Below, one piece after another: positions 46,801-58,329 of a DNA stretch of 64,000 nt. A model generated the notes under the pieces. The model saw only the letters and a program-made list of their open reading frames with translations, had not been told where the DNA came from and did not search any database. Both the position numbers and the translations under genes were made by a program. This DNA is from Collybiopsis luxurians FD-317 M1 (Eukaryota > Basidiomycota > Agaricomycetes > Agaricales > Omphalotaceae), in the NCBI GenBank assembly GCA_000827265.1, contig KN834866.1:7737-71736 (forward strand), in the 5' to 3' direction. Each line of letters starts with the position of its first letter. Within the stretch, counting starts at the first letter, position 1.

Positions 46801-47500
46801 AGCTTAAGAAAAGGACTTACGTTTGAATAAGTCCCTGGTTATTTTACGCAAAAAGAGCAGCTTTCGACGTTACAGTCATATATGTATGCCGCTCGTCAGA
46901 GCCTTTTCCATAAATCAGCCATCTTTTTCACGTCGTCAAGAGAGTTACTGGAGTCTTTTTGGTGCTCCGTTTGCTGGGTGATAAAGAGCTGAGAATACGA
47001 AGCGAGCGGACTAGACGATCTGCAGCATAGATTAGGGTACTGAAGCACTGCGAGGCGATGGTGGTGAAGGGAAAAGGCAAGTAGTGACTCGGGAGTTGGG
47101 CATCGGGCCGGTGTCCTGGAGCGGGACTACTCCTTTCAGCGTCTTATTCCTGGAATTCGCGATTCTCATCGATCTCATCGCCTATGTACCCTGGACTAGT
47201 GTTCTTACCAGCGCCGAAAGCATCTGCATACGCTCCTTTAAGGGATCTATTTGTGTCGCTGGTAGAGCGTAATGTATTGACTATCAAACTATGAAAACAG
47301 CTACGAATTGACAATGACAGTCCAAACCTTCGTACAAACATTACAGAATTTATGCATGTTCTCAGAGTCATGCATGGTACATTGTCTTCTCCGACTGGTG
47401 CCCATTTGAGATTGTTCGATATATACATAATTCGTGGGACATGGCGCAGTCCATTCCATCGATCTGCATAACAGCACGCCTTGCACATATTGATCCCATG
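46800..47500 (+). repeat. Partial, diverged copy of the C-to-B intergenic segment
   Basis: Matches the C-unit 3' region: the ATP20-like 5' fragment near 46930-47060 (much reduced), the ATTCTCATCGATCTCATCGCC block at 47160, the ACTATCAA...GACAGTCC block at 47278-47328 and the GGCATGGCGCAGTCC block near 47445. It is more diverged than C1-C4, so it is an older duplicate. Confidence 0.6.
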
Positions 47501-47699
47501 ATGTGCACTCGTACACCTTACAGCTATTTAATAATTTCTAGTGTTGTTTTCAAAGAATGCACCTTAATGATCGTGTTTATTACCAAACAAGCATGCTATT
47601 CAATATTCCACCGATGTCAGTACAGCTGTATATTTGGAAGCATTGAATTAGAGGTTTGTTTGTAAATACCACCACTAAGGCGCGTTTTTCGAAAAAAGT

Positions 47700-48255
47700 C
47701 CTAGGAATAATGAAATAGCTGTATAATCGAGATTCATGGTCAGTCACTTCTTTAGCCTTTTCATCTCGCTATCCCCACATCATCAGTCAGGCTTTAAACT
47801 TACTGCCAGCAATGGAAACAAACGATACACTCACCATGGCCGCGAACGATTCTTGCTTTTAACTGAGAAGACGGCGCTTCTTACCAGTGGTCAAGGGTCC
47901 AATAATCCAATGTATTGGGCACATATATATACTCATCTTGGGAACATGCAACAAATTGTGATTTTAAATTTTCAACTGTCAAGAATATCTGTAAATATCT
48001 GTCTGAAAGATAGGATACTTCTTTTGCAGTATCTTCAGTATATTTACAATGAGGGACACCCACAGTAGGTATAACAGAAGTATCGTGGACGAAATACCCT
48101 CCTTTGCGCAAACTAAATACTTGGAGTCAGAGCCCATTGCTTATCGGCAGCTGTTCTACATGGCGCAATTCAAATATCTACCACTCTTTCCCCGTAGAAA
48201 ATAATTGCCAATGAACACTGGGCTAACGTTATGCATACTGTAAAACAACCAGATA
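47700..48255 (+). pseudogene. Hybrid scrap: B-type 5' end joined to A-type 3' part
   Basis: TATAATCGAGATTCATGGTC and CTATCCCCACATCATCAG are the B promoter and leader. An ATG near 47811 gives METNDTLTMAANDSC. The sequence then jumps (near 47858) to a block resembling the A exon-2 region (AGACGGCG...GGTCAAGGGTCC, then AATATCTGTAAATATCTGTC) and a degraded TRT..LEP region near 48110. Everything between is missing. Nonfunctional. Confidence 0.6.
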
Positions 48256-49772
48256 TCATTCATTTCCAGGTTGAAAGGAATCATAACTACTTACCACAAT
48301 GCTCAACTTCTTGCCTTTTGGGGGGATAACCAGAAACCCACCTGGTTTAGCACTATATACGTGATTATCTGCAACAGTATAACATGGACCTGGGACAATT
48401 ACTGTTGCAGAGCTGTGAATTCGCTTCCGCTCTGACGGTCTTGGAGTGAGTTGTGAACACCGGCTGGAAGTAAAATGATGATCATTGTTGTGCTCCTGCC
48501 CTTGTCCATTGGGATATTGATAGAACAATCGGTGGGAATGGGAATGAGGATGCGAAGAACGATGCGTATGAGGGGAAATGAAAGAACCTCCCGAATCAAA
48601 GGACCTCGGATTAGCACTCGAAATGATATTCCGATTTCTTCCTGTTTCTCTTCCATTTGTCTCGGCCTCAACGCTCCACTGGTCAGACTGGGAGCTCAAT
48701 GAAGGAGATGTCAGGGTACCGGATCCAGACAATACCATTCCAAAGGAAGACTGGAACTCAGAGGCATGAGCATCCGCCCATTCTAAAGTCTTGTTCTGAG
48801 TATCAATAGAACGCGGACTTGTTTCAGGAGAGCAAGCATAATCCATCGTTCCAGGAGCATACCTCGAGAAAGGAGGTGAGACTGAGGAAGGAGCAAAATC
48901 TTTGACCCTGTAACGACCATGAGGCGGTAATGAGACGCCATTGCCATAATCGCCATCAGGGATTATGAACTGATTAACAATCGTTGTTGTATTTGACCTT
49001 GAATCATCGTTATAGACGCCTGAATGCATATCTCCCCCTATTGCATTAAATTTACCATCCGAGATATTGAAATTTTCACTTGCTCGAAATAGGTGTGGCT
49101 GATTCCTGAGACATACGAAGTAAGACCAACATCGCAGTTCAAAGTTGAAGACAATAGAACTGACTTGTTGAATGCTTCTAGAGCGTCTTTAGTGAGGGGA
49201 TTCCAGGCAAGTCGGCGCTCGGGTTTTGGACCGTGCGATGCATTATATTGCCTGCCTTTCTTTTGCCGCATCGGGATACTCCTGGTGTTCGGATTTCGGA
49301 CCGTGCCGTGTAATAAACTTCTTTCCTCCCTTCCTTCCGTCTCGGAAATGGAATCCTCGGAAATGGAATCCTCGGTTAAAGGTACCGACCTACGATGTCC
49401 CCACGACCTGTCTTGATCCACTACTGATGACCATCCCAAGGTATCGTCTATCTGCGCTGGGAAAAATCCCCTTGCGGCAACTGCAATCTTTGGCAGTTTC
49501 TCTGAGCCGTTTACCAGATATTCGTTGTCTTTCATCCTATAATTAGAGGGGATTGCACTAACAAAAGGACCATCAGCCAAGAAATATTGTTTATAAAAAA
49601 AAAGGTATGTGGAAGCATACCGTTTATACCTAGTATCAGCAACGGATCTACTGACTCTGGACCGCAAGTTGTTTCCCTTCCAAGATACCGCTGGAACCAG
49701 ATCCCTGTCCATTACCATGTCTCCATCACTACCAATAGTACTGTTAAGTTTGTGCATCCGTGCTCTTCTCAT
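48256..49772 (-). CDS. Hypothetical Ser/His-rich protein, three exons, one junction unresolved
   Basis: The first ATG in frame is at 49772 (MRRARMHKLNSTIGSDGDMV). Exon 1 (49772-49621) joins in phase 2 to exon 2 across an 84-nt intron (49620-49537, GTATGC...TTATAG): RMKDNEYLVNGSEK, then KPERRLAWNPLTKDALEAFN and ISHTYFEQ. The last part opens at 49029 (MHSGVYNDDSRSNTTTIVNQ), includes HTHRSSHPHSHSHR and ends KLSIVVSSYDSFQPGNE with a stop at 48256. The exon 2-exon 3 join needs a phase-1 donor, and the visible donors (GTATGT, GTGAAA) are in other phases. Either a weak site is used, or there is a 1-nt lesion, or these are two genes. No domain is recognised. It is unique in the window. Confidence 0.5.
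49341..49370. repeat. 15-bp tandem duplication in the hypothetical gene
   Basis: CTCGGAAATGGAATC occurs twice in a row; on the coding strand it gives EDSISEDSISE. In frame. Confidence 0.85.
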
Positions 49773-50384
49773 TGAGGGATGTAAAAACACCAGGGATAGG
49801 GATAATAGGAGATGGGAATGGGTTTATGACAGAGGGAAGAAGGGAGATGAATATGAACAAGTATTATATATCAAACTCCTTTAATAGTTCCTATGCCTAG
49901 TGCATACAGCATGAATGGAGATAGTAGACGGGCATTCAAGGCACAACTTTTTTTTTCAACAACTGTCTGATAGAAATTACAGATTTCCAGTGAGCAGAAA
50001 TGAGCGCTTAATTTAATGGAAAATGATGGAAGAGACAAGATGCGCTGAACTTACGCAACAACTTGAACCTTTCCCTCTCACCGTTGTGACAACTGGTACT
50101 TACATCATTTTTCTCATGATCTTCTCTATCTGTCTTTTCTTTCCTACACTTATCACCGTGTGTATTACCCATCATTATTCTGATGCTTCTTTGATATATG
50201 ATCCCTTTAACTCCCACTGCGCATGGTACTATTGTCTTTTCATTCTATTCGTTATTGTTTTTTTACTAGCCATAAGCTTTTCACCTTCTCAATCTCACAC
50301 TACAGCCATTTGTAAAAAATTTTGCCCATTCGAGTTTTCTACATGTATTTATTTGTATTTGTTATGTGCTCAGCATGGTCGTCC
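49773..50384. other. Intergenic region before array unit 3
   Basis: Presumed promoter of the minus-strand gene. A 187-codon open frame starting at 50023 runs across the array boundary at 50385 and is not credible as a gene. Confidence 0.45.
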
Positions 50385-51119
50385 GAAATCGACGTCGATG
50401 TTCAAACCAGACCTTAAAGTAATCCGACACCCGAGCGTTGCCCGAGTCCTCAACTACTTTAATCTTTTTCTTAGGCATCGATGCAGCTCGTCACGGCATA
50501 GACCAACTAAAATACTTTGCTTCCTCTCTTCTCGATCGCTGGGCCGCCACGATGATTTCAAACTACTGTTATCTTTTACGTCTTAGGATCATCTATTAAC
50601 ATACATCCATTGTTCATGGTTTGACCGTATCTTCACTCCACCTAGTCTTCGTCAATACTCACAACTAGAAACTCGCCATACGAATGTTGGATAATGGTTC
50701 AGGAATATGAGTTAGGTATGAACTCATCAAATCCGTTGAGCATTTGTGTCAGACTCACCCTCTATACTTTCGTGTAGAGGCTTTCTGGGCGTACATCTAC
50801 GTATGAATGTGAAAATCTAATATGTATATATATTGTATTCTGCGCGTGAGTTTGAGTTCCCGTCGGCCCTCATCTGTTGTATTCTGGCTGCTCGGGGCTG
50901 AGGTCCGTGCGGGCTCTGGATAAAGTACAATAATTCTTGCTCGCTGAATATTCTTCCGTCAAAGTCGTACGAACTTCTGGCTGTCTCTTCGCTCTCAACT
51001 ATCACGGAGATCTGGCCCGAGGAACATATATCCGGGGAAGTCCGTAGTTATTCTGTCTAAAGGTTGAGACAACTTTAGACGCCACTGTCACATACCTTTG
51101 CTGCCTTCTTCGAAGATCT

Positions 51120-51195
51120 AGCCATCTTTTTCACACGTCAAGAGAGTTTGCTGCGTGCTCGAAAAGACTTGCCGAGTCTTTTTTTGGACGCCTCC
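51120..51195 (-). pseudogene. ATP20-derived 5' exon fragment (A3 leader)
   Basis: Third copy of the fragment at 20985-21070, with a small deletion (TTTGCTGTCC missing). Confidence 0.4.
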
Positions 51196-51618
51196 AGCTT
51201 GAGGATTAGGGTTTGAAACGAATGGATTAAGGAATTCTGAGTCTACGGCGTAAAACAGGATGCGGAAGCATTGCGAGGTGACTTGGTGTGGATCGCTTCT
51301 CAGATCTCAGCCTCTACTCACCTACGTATCCTAAACGCACTCTTAACCGAGGCTCTCAGTAGGTGTTGACAAGATCTGCATCTGCTTTTCTGAGGTATCT
51401 ATCTGCCTCGATGGTAGGCGACATGTCAAGTTACGAAGACAGTCAGAGTTGACCATGCACCTCACGGCGGCTGCACATCTAACCCACTGACTGATGCTCA
51501 TTCTCGATCGTTTGGTATCTACTGTACTCGTGGGACTGGTATGAGGCAGTCCGTGCCATCGATCTGCATAACGGCAAGGCTTGCATATGTCGATCCCATG
51601 GTGTGCAGTCATATACCC

Positions 51619-51625
51619 TTATAAT
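51619..51625 (+). promoter_or_regulatory. TATA-like box of A3
   Basis: TTATAAT, 93 bp before the A3 ATG. Confidence 0.55.
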
Positions 51626-51711
51626 CGAATTCCATAGTCAGTCACTCAGTGTGTAACGTTCAGTTTGGCTACTCTCACGTCGTCAGTTGGATCTTTGACT
51701 TGCTATCAACG

Positions 51712-53206
51712 ATGGAAGCAAACGGTACAATCGCCATCGCTACCAATGGCTCTTGCGATCACATTTGTCAACGTTGCACCCTCTTTCAAACTGCTCGGAG
51801 CTGCGTTACTGTGCTCATCCCATGTCCTTGGGTTGCAGTCCATCCAAACGTATCTTTGCCCCGGGATGGCTTTTGGAGAGTTTTAGGCACGAAGATTGGG
51901 TTAATGGTCATAACCCTTCTCGCCGCCAAGTTAATGGTGTTGTGGGCTGCCCGGCAATGGTTTTCAGCAAGGGAGCTCGCCGAGCGTGAGTGATGAGTAT
52001 CCATGTTCTCAACTTCTCATATGTTTGCTCATCTTCAGCTATGTACCCAACGCTGGAACGTGTCCCATGCGTTCTTTACTAATGGGTGGTTTTTCCCGGC
52101 ACAGTGGGACCCGTCTGGAAGGAATTTCCTGCTATCAACAATTATCCTTAAAGGAGGGAAAGGCTCATCAGTAGGATACCGGAAGGCGAAATCAAAAACC
52201 ACCGTCACAGCAATGTTTTTTCCAAAGGTTATAGCTGTAAGGCAGACAGCGTGGTCCAGCTTTGAGCGCGATGGGCTTGGAGTTTGCCGGTCACGGAGCT
52301 TTAAATCATGACCGTTGTGTTCGCGATAATGACTTTCTTGATGTGGTTCTTCTGATGGGACAAACCTCTGGGAGATGCTGGTTATATTTATGTCGAGGAC
52401 CCAACAACCGGTTGGTCTGAAAATGATCTCATTTTTGGACACTCTCTAGAGTTTGAAAAGACGGCGTCTGGGAACGGTCAAGGGGTCCAAAATCTCTAAA
52501 ACATAGAGTGTACTCATTCGGGGAACGAATTCGACAAACGGTTATTTTTATCGTCATGAATATCCGTAAATATCTGTCGTTCTCGTGGTATTACTCTTCC
52601 GGCTTAAGTCGAACTGCAAAGTAGGACACTATCCTCGAAAAAGTGCGAATTGTGGGTGTGACGTTGACTTTGCACTTTGGTTACCCGTCTTCATGTTCCA
52701 TAACATTGTTTTTGAAATCAATGGCGAGTTCGGCTACTGGCTTGCTGACCAGATACCCAACTTTACACGAACTGTAGACCTGGAACCCTCGGATAAGCAG
52801 GACCGATACATTGCGTATGGTCTGTTTGGTGAGATTCACTACGCTGCGTGGGCATTTGCGTTCCCCAGCGCAGTTGAACGAGTCTTGTGAAGGATTTCTT
52901 CTGTTACTGTCACTTGGGCGCCATTGTATTTAGCTTTACCAGTTTGCTGGAACCGAGATCTATCTTAGGATAACCCAGGTGGATTTATTACACACTGCTT
53001 TATTTTTGCTGTCTTGATTTTTCGCTCGAGTTACTGTGATTGTTTTGCCTTCCATAGCTTTACGATATCCAACGGTGGCTGCGTCCGAAGATGGGACATG
53101 GGCATATTCCATTCCGCATATGTATGCGTCTTCGCCTTCTTACATCTTCACGTACTATTTTTTTGAATCAGTGGTCTGTTGGACTAGTCCTGTAATACAT
53201 TTTTGA
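51712..53206 (+). pseudogene. A3: multi-pass membrane protein family, pseudogene
   Basis: Exon 1 (51712-51985) is fully open (MEANGTIAIATNGSCDHICQ to ARELAE). Intron 51986-52038. Exon 2 shows the same broken pattern as A1 and A2, with its own variants: near 52080 TTTACTAATGGGTGG preserves more of the MGGF region, and near 52600 an insertion gives SNCKVGHY. The shared TGA after AFPSAVERV is present near 52888. The last segment (LPSIALRYPTVAAS...YSIPH) is frameshifted near 53020. Confidence 0.78.
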
Positions 53207-53968
53207 TTAATAATGTAGTGTAACGATACCATTGAGCACAAATTTTCTTGCCTGAACTGGCACTGGATCACCGACAACAGACTTAGTACCTAGAACAAGA
53301 ATCGACGTACAAGGTATACGTACCCTGTCGTACATCAAGAGGCACGAAGGCCATTCAATACCTTGCATTCACTTCGATAAAAGGAGTTGAAAGATCCAAC
53401 ATGAAAGATCACGGGAACAATTTAGTGCACGATTCATACGACTTTGGAAAGAATTAGCCGTAAGTATCTTACGAGAGGGCAGTCAAAAGATACCGTACCA
53501 AATAATCCATCTACACCCATCGCTCCGACTCCATAAACGAATTACCGCCTGTGACTGGAAATACATATTTATCACTGACTCGTCGTCCACCTACCCACGA
53601 CATACAGTACTTATGGCGTAGCAGTCGTTGAACCGGCCGCTTCGTCTTGATTTGTAATATAGATCCACTACGCTACAGTGAAGCACCGTGGAAATAGATT
53701 GGACGTTTGAGGTCGAGTTGGCACGTATAGAATTTTGTAGGTGGTTGTGGCAGGAGTCTTCAGTCAACAAAACCATGTTCCTCTACCTCCAGGCTCTGAC
53801 GGTCCGAGATTCAACAAGGTAGCAGTATATTCAGTTTCCGACTAACGCTCATTTAAGATCGCTCGAAAAGTACTCAACTCATAAGATTGGCATGGCGCAG
53901 CCCATTCGATCGTTCTGCACAACGGTAAGCTTGCATACGTTGAGCTCAGGGTTTGCGGTCGTGCAGCC

Positions 53969-53975
53969 TTATAAT
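53969..53975 (+). promoter_or_regulatory. TATA-like box of B4
   Basis: TTATAAT, 91 bp before the B4 ATG; still intact although the gene is dead. Confidence 0.55.
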
Positions 53976-54059
53976 CGAGGTTTATAGTCCGTTATTTCTT
54001 AAGCCTTGTTAATTCGCTATCCCCACATCATCAGTTAGGCCTTCGACTTGTTACCAGCA

Positions 54060-55706
54060 ATGCAGGCAAACGACACACTCACCATTGCCACCAACGATTC
54101 TTGCGATAACATCCACCAATGTCGTACCCTTTTCCAGATAGTTTGGAGCTGCGTTATTGTCCTCATCGCATGCACATGGATTGCAATCCATCCAAACCTA
54201 CCTTCGCCCCGGGATGGTGTTTTGAGAATTCTAGCCAGGAAGATCGGGATAGTAATAGTAAGTCTTATTGCACCCGAGATTGTAGCGTTGTGGACAGCGC
54301 GGCAATAGTTTTCAGCGAGAGAGCTAGCCAAGCGTGAGTGACGAATGTTAATGCCCTCATGTGACCGCTCACAGAGCAACCGCAGGCCATAGAAATAATG
54401 GATGGAGGATTTCGCATGGATTCCTCTTTCTCATGGGTGGATTTGGTCGGTACAAGGGGGAGAATCTTCAATATTTTCTACGCTACATCGATGAGAAGGA
54501 TCTTCAAGATAAGCAAGGGGATATTGAATCTCGCCGAGTCAAACTTTACGGAGCAAACCCAGATGATTTCAAATATATTGGTAGCATATCGCGACCCAAA
54601 ATCAGAGACCGCAGTCACAGCGACGGTTTCGCAAAGTTCATGACGGTAGGGCAAACAGCCTGGTTTGTGGTCCAACTTCTAGCTCGAAAAGCACGGCGCC
54701 TGCCCATTACAGAACTTGAAATCATGATGGTTGCCTTTGCAGCGATGAATGTCCTGATCTACTTTTCTGGTGGGATAAATCTCTGGGAGTTGGCTGTCAT
54801 ATTTGACTCCAAGAACACGAGAGTGTGGCAGTTCAGGTGGATGAAAATGGGAGAGCTTCTGGTATTCGCATCATAGAGGCCGCTGGGGAGGTTCCTAGTT
54901 TCGACTCCTCCGAGGCTGAAGCGGCACCGCTTCTTTCTGGCCACGCGGTCTCAAGAAAACGGGTATACTCATTCTGGAAACAGATGCGACAAACTGCCAT
55001 TTCCATTGTTTGGGATATATGGGAACATTTGTCCTATGCGGCCTGAAGGAAACGGGTGTACTTATTCTGGAAACAGTTGCGACAAACTGTCGTTTCCATT
55101 TTCAGGAATATCTGGGAATATTTGTCCCAATCATGGGACGATTTTTATGGCTCAAGTAGACCTGAAAAATGGCACACCATCCTTGAAGTACTGCAACCTA
55201 TTGGCCAAATTTTGATTTCACCATTTGCACTCATTGGGATGTTGGGGATCATCATCTGTGAGGAAGATGGCATATCGGACAACAAATCTTCAAACAAAAT
55301 ACCATCCTTCGCACGAACTCCACACCTGGAACCCTCAAAAAAGCAGGATCAATGCATTGCGTATGGGGCAGCCATTCTCTTCGGTGCAATTCACTGTGCT
55401 GCGTGGGCATTTGCATTCCCCAGCGCAGTTGAGCGAGTCTCGTGGAGGATTTCTTCTGTTATTGTCACTGGTGCACCATTATATTTGGCTTTCATGATGT
55501 ATTTGAATGACACAAATAAATGGGATCTACCAAGCCCTTGGAAAGGCCTATTAAGATACACAATATATGGCTTTGGTTTTGTTCTCTCGGTAGTTTACAT
55601 TTTATCTCAAATTACTCTGATTGTTTTGCCCTTCTTAGCATTACGCGATTTACCTACGGCTGCGTTTGAAAATGTGGAATGGACATCGTTCATTCCGCAT
55701 ATATAA
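54060..55706 (+). pseudogene. B4: multi-pass membrane protein family, recent pseudogene
   Basis: It is closest to B3 in its charged extension (YIDEKDLQDKQGDIESRRVK). Three lesions: TGG to TAG at 54306-54308 in exon 1 (ARQ* where others have ARQW); loss of one T in a T run near 54763, which shifts the frame after VLIYF; and TCA to TGA at 55043-55046 between the two 31-residue repeats. Apart from these, all motifs, the intron and the ending WTSFIPHI are present, so loss of function is recent. Confidence 0.85.
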
Positions 55707-55999
55707 GCATCTGCAGTTACATTTCCTTGACATACTACTTCTTGAATTGGTCGTCAGCGGTATTTATCGTACTCCCACACACTCGGTTTAACCCTTTATA
55801 TCTAGTCTTGTTTTACATTTTTTAAGTAGTATAACGATGATATGTTATGCAATTCCATTTTTTTATTCTGGGGGCAGCAGGCGCTGGGGCTATATCCGAC
55901 ATCCAACGCGCACTTATTGAAGTACTTTTATATTTTGTTCAACCATCATGAATGGAACCGAGGCTGAACAGATTGATACTTGATGTAGCACACTTTGAA

Positions 56000-56180
56000 G
56001 CTCTTAGACTTGAAGAGAACCGAAAGGCCAGCAACTTTCGAATTAGAGACCACTTGCTCAGTTATTTGTCTCGTCCCGAAGTCCCACAGTTTATGTCTTG
56101 TTTGTACTATGGGAAATTCTAATCGCTGTCTGCTGCGTGCTCGATATGAATCCCTGAGCTATCTTTTGGCATCTATGGGA
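56000..56180 (-). pseudogene. ATP20-derived 5' exon fragment (D4, distal)
   Basis: Reduced copy: the segment that encodes VEAAQKKAQ in D3 has lost about 20 bp near 56170. Confidence 0.35.
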
Positions 56181-56679
56181 TCGAACCTGTAGATGCGCAG
56201 AGAGCGGATTTGGTGGTTCTACGTCGAAGTTGAAGGCCGTAGCATTACAAAGTGAAGGTCACATGGGGAAGGAAGGAAAGCAGGAAACATTTATTACACA
56301 GTGGGGGAAACAACAGTAACCGGCTTATCAGTTGACTCTGTGTGGTATGTGAATCTGTCGACCTGATTACACGTTGCGGTATCGTAGCCAAAGCATTACA
56401 TTCTTATGGTTATATGTAACGCATATGGTCAGGTTACATCTGCACTAGACTCTCCATGCATTGACTTACAGGTTCGTAACTTCGTCGGCATACAATTGGT
56501 ATCTAAGTTCGCAACCACATTGCGAGTGTAAAAAGGTCCGAGTGTATAGCGCTTGATAGGTCTCGGAGCTTATGACGATAATCCTCCTTCATCCGACCAT
56601 TTCGCTACTGTACAGTAGCCGGACGAAGGCATTCAGCACGATTATAAATAGGCACACGGGCGTCGATTCAAAAATAAAA

Positions 56680-57090
56680 TGTACCTTGAGACTGATGGCC
56701 AGAGACTTCCGTAGTACGTATAGGACGGTTTCAGCGGAACGAGATGGAAGGCCATCGACCCGGTAGACGTGTTTGAGCACGGCACAGAAACAGGATGTCC
56801 TGGCTAGAGCTGGCTGTTTAAGTACGACGTTCGAATTAGGATTCAACCCTTTTACTCGTTCCGAAGCAAACACGAAGACGATCCAAGTAGGAACAACCGC
56901 TTACAGGTAGAAAAACACTTACACCTGAACAACGAGCGAGTCCCAAGCGAGTCCCCTTGTGACTCAAAGAGCTTTTGACATAGGTATTATCCCTTTTTTT
57001 TTGCTATCTTACGATCTCTTTCGCGCTGTCAAAGGTTTTGCTCACTGTTCAGCGTTCGCACCATCCAGGTGCTTGTTCGTCTCATCCCAT
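56680..57090 (-). pseudogene. ATP20-derived fragment (D4, proximal)
   Basis: The minus strand reads FCAVLKHVYRVDGLPSRSAE near 56780 and KTFDSAKEIVR-like sequence near 57035. Confidence 0.5.
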
Positions 57091-57430
57091 AAATCCAGCA
57101 CGAAAGGTCAAAATGATCATGTATTGTACAACTGCTTACGATTTCTTGCGTTAGGATTCCGCAAGAGAGGAGGAAAGAGATGCCATACCAGATAAAGTAT
57201 TTACATTTACGGCTGCAGAACGAATCAGTACTGCACCAAAAATCCACATATGTCAATAGCTCGTGTTCCATCCATTCGCAGCTTACGACGAGACCGCCGT
57301 TCAGCCGATCGCCTCCTCTCGACCAGTTCTATACAGTGCATCCATCACGCAGCAGTCTGGCATCGTAGAAATAGGTTGGATGGTCGAAGTTTGGAATCGA
57401 GTTAGCAGGATTTAATTGATCTAGATGGAT

Positions 57431-57860
57431 GCGTTGGGGGTCCTCGCTTTAGAAGCTGCTAGCCAAGAATAAAACTACCGTTAGTTACCTCAATGTTCCG
57501 ATGGTCTAAAATTCTGAACAGTATCACTAAGCACCCTCTCCCTGGTTAGCCGTTGCCTATCCTAGCCCTGTGGCCCTGAACCTCCCTACCTTCCTGAGAG
57601 CTTCCACTGCGAGTTCCATTTGACAGACTCCCATAGTTTTCATCGGAAGGTGTGACTCAAAGAGGGAAGTAGATCAGAGATGACGGTCGAAGAGAACACT
57701 GAAATTTAACGCCCGGGAGCGTCTATGCGGAAGGCCGGTAACCGCGGCCCGCACTCTCTTTCTCAAAACTACATCGATAACCTCTCCCTTATCTTTACGC
57801 TTGACCAACTCGCCTCCGTTACCCTCTTATTCTCTTCCTAATTGAATTATAGCACCGACT
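57431..57860 (+). repeat. Spacer E3
   Basis: Matches E1/E2; the first 150 bp are more diverged and the last 280 bp nearly identical, including the palindrome-like AACGCCCGGGAGCGTC near 57708. Confidence 0.65.
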
Positions 57861-57892
57861 CTCAAACACCAAACAGCCTTGATAACCGACCG

Positions 57893-58264
57893 ATGACAGA
57901 AACAGCTGAAGCCTTCGAACCCAGGCCATCTCATAATCCGAGGGCAGGGATCCGCTTAGAATGGGTTGCAAAGATCGTTCGAGAAATGGGCGTAAGGTAC
58001 GCTTTTTTCAATTTCATTTGTCTTTCCTGTTAAGCCGATTTCTCTCTTTCCTGCGTACAGGTTCTTCATACATATTTTTCTACGTACGAATCTGTGCCTA
58101 TTCAGTATAGTCAATCTACTATTCGTCTTATTCACTCAACTTTGCCAAACTTGCCTGACTTACGACGATATGTGCTCTACCCTGACTCCCCTCGTATTCG
58201 TCGAGCTCTACTTCCATATGGCTCTTTAATCAACTCCCTCCGACGACATAACGGTTTCACGGAC
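57893..58264 (+). pseudogene. F2: diverged C relative, truncated and fused to C4
   Basis: Exon 1 (57893-57996) is MTETAEAFEPRPSHNPRAGI through EMGVR. The 3' part reads QYSQSTIRLIHSTLPNLPDL and ends SLINSLRRHNGFTDQ-like at about 58264. There the sequence switches to the 5' flank of C4. F1 continues past this point, so F2 has lost its 3' end by recombination. Confidence 0.5.
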
Positions 58265-58329
58265 CAAACCCCTCACAACTATCTGAACCTCAAACTCTGA
58301 ACAAGCTTTCTCACAACATTGACGAGAAA

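Larger units (their letters stand above)
50385..53817 (+). repeat. Array unit 3, left part (A3)
   Basis: Collinear with 20250-23660 of unit 1, starting at GAAATCGACGTCGATGTTCA. It breaks off at about 53817, where the sequence jumps to the region just upstream of a B gene. Confidence 0.85.
55707..57430 (+). repeat. Spacer D4
   Basis: Homologous to D1 (its first 200 bp are closest to D1, for example the GGGGGCAGCAGGCGCTGGGG block near 55870) and to D3 further on. Confidence 0.72.

Noticed and set aside
50023..50586. 187-codon open frame with a hydrophobic stretch
   Set aside because: It crosses from unique sequence into the duplicated segment at 50385; the hydrophobicity comes from T-rich DNA.
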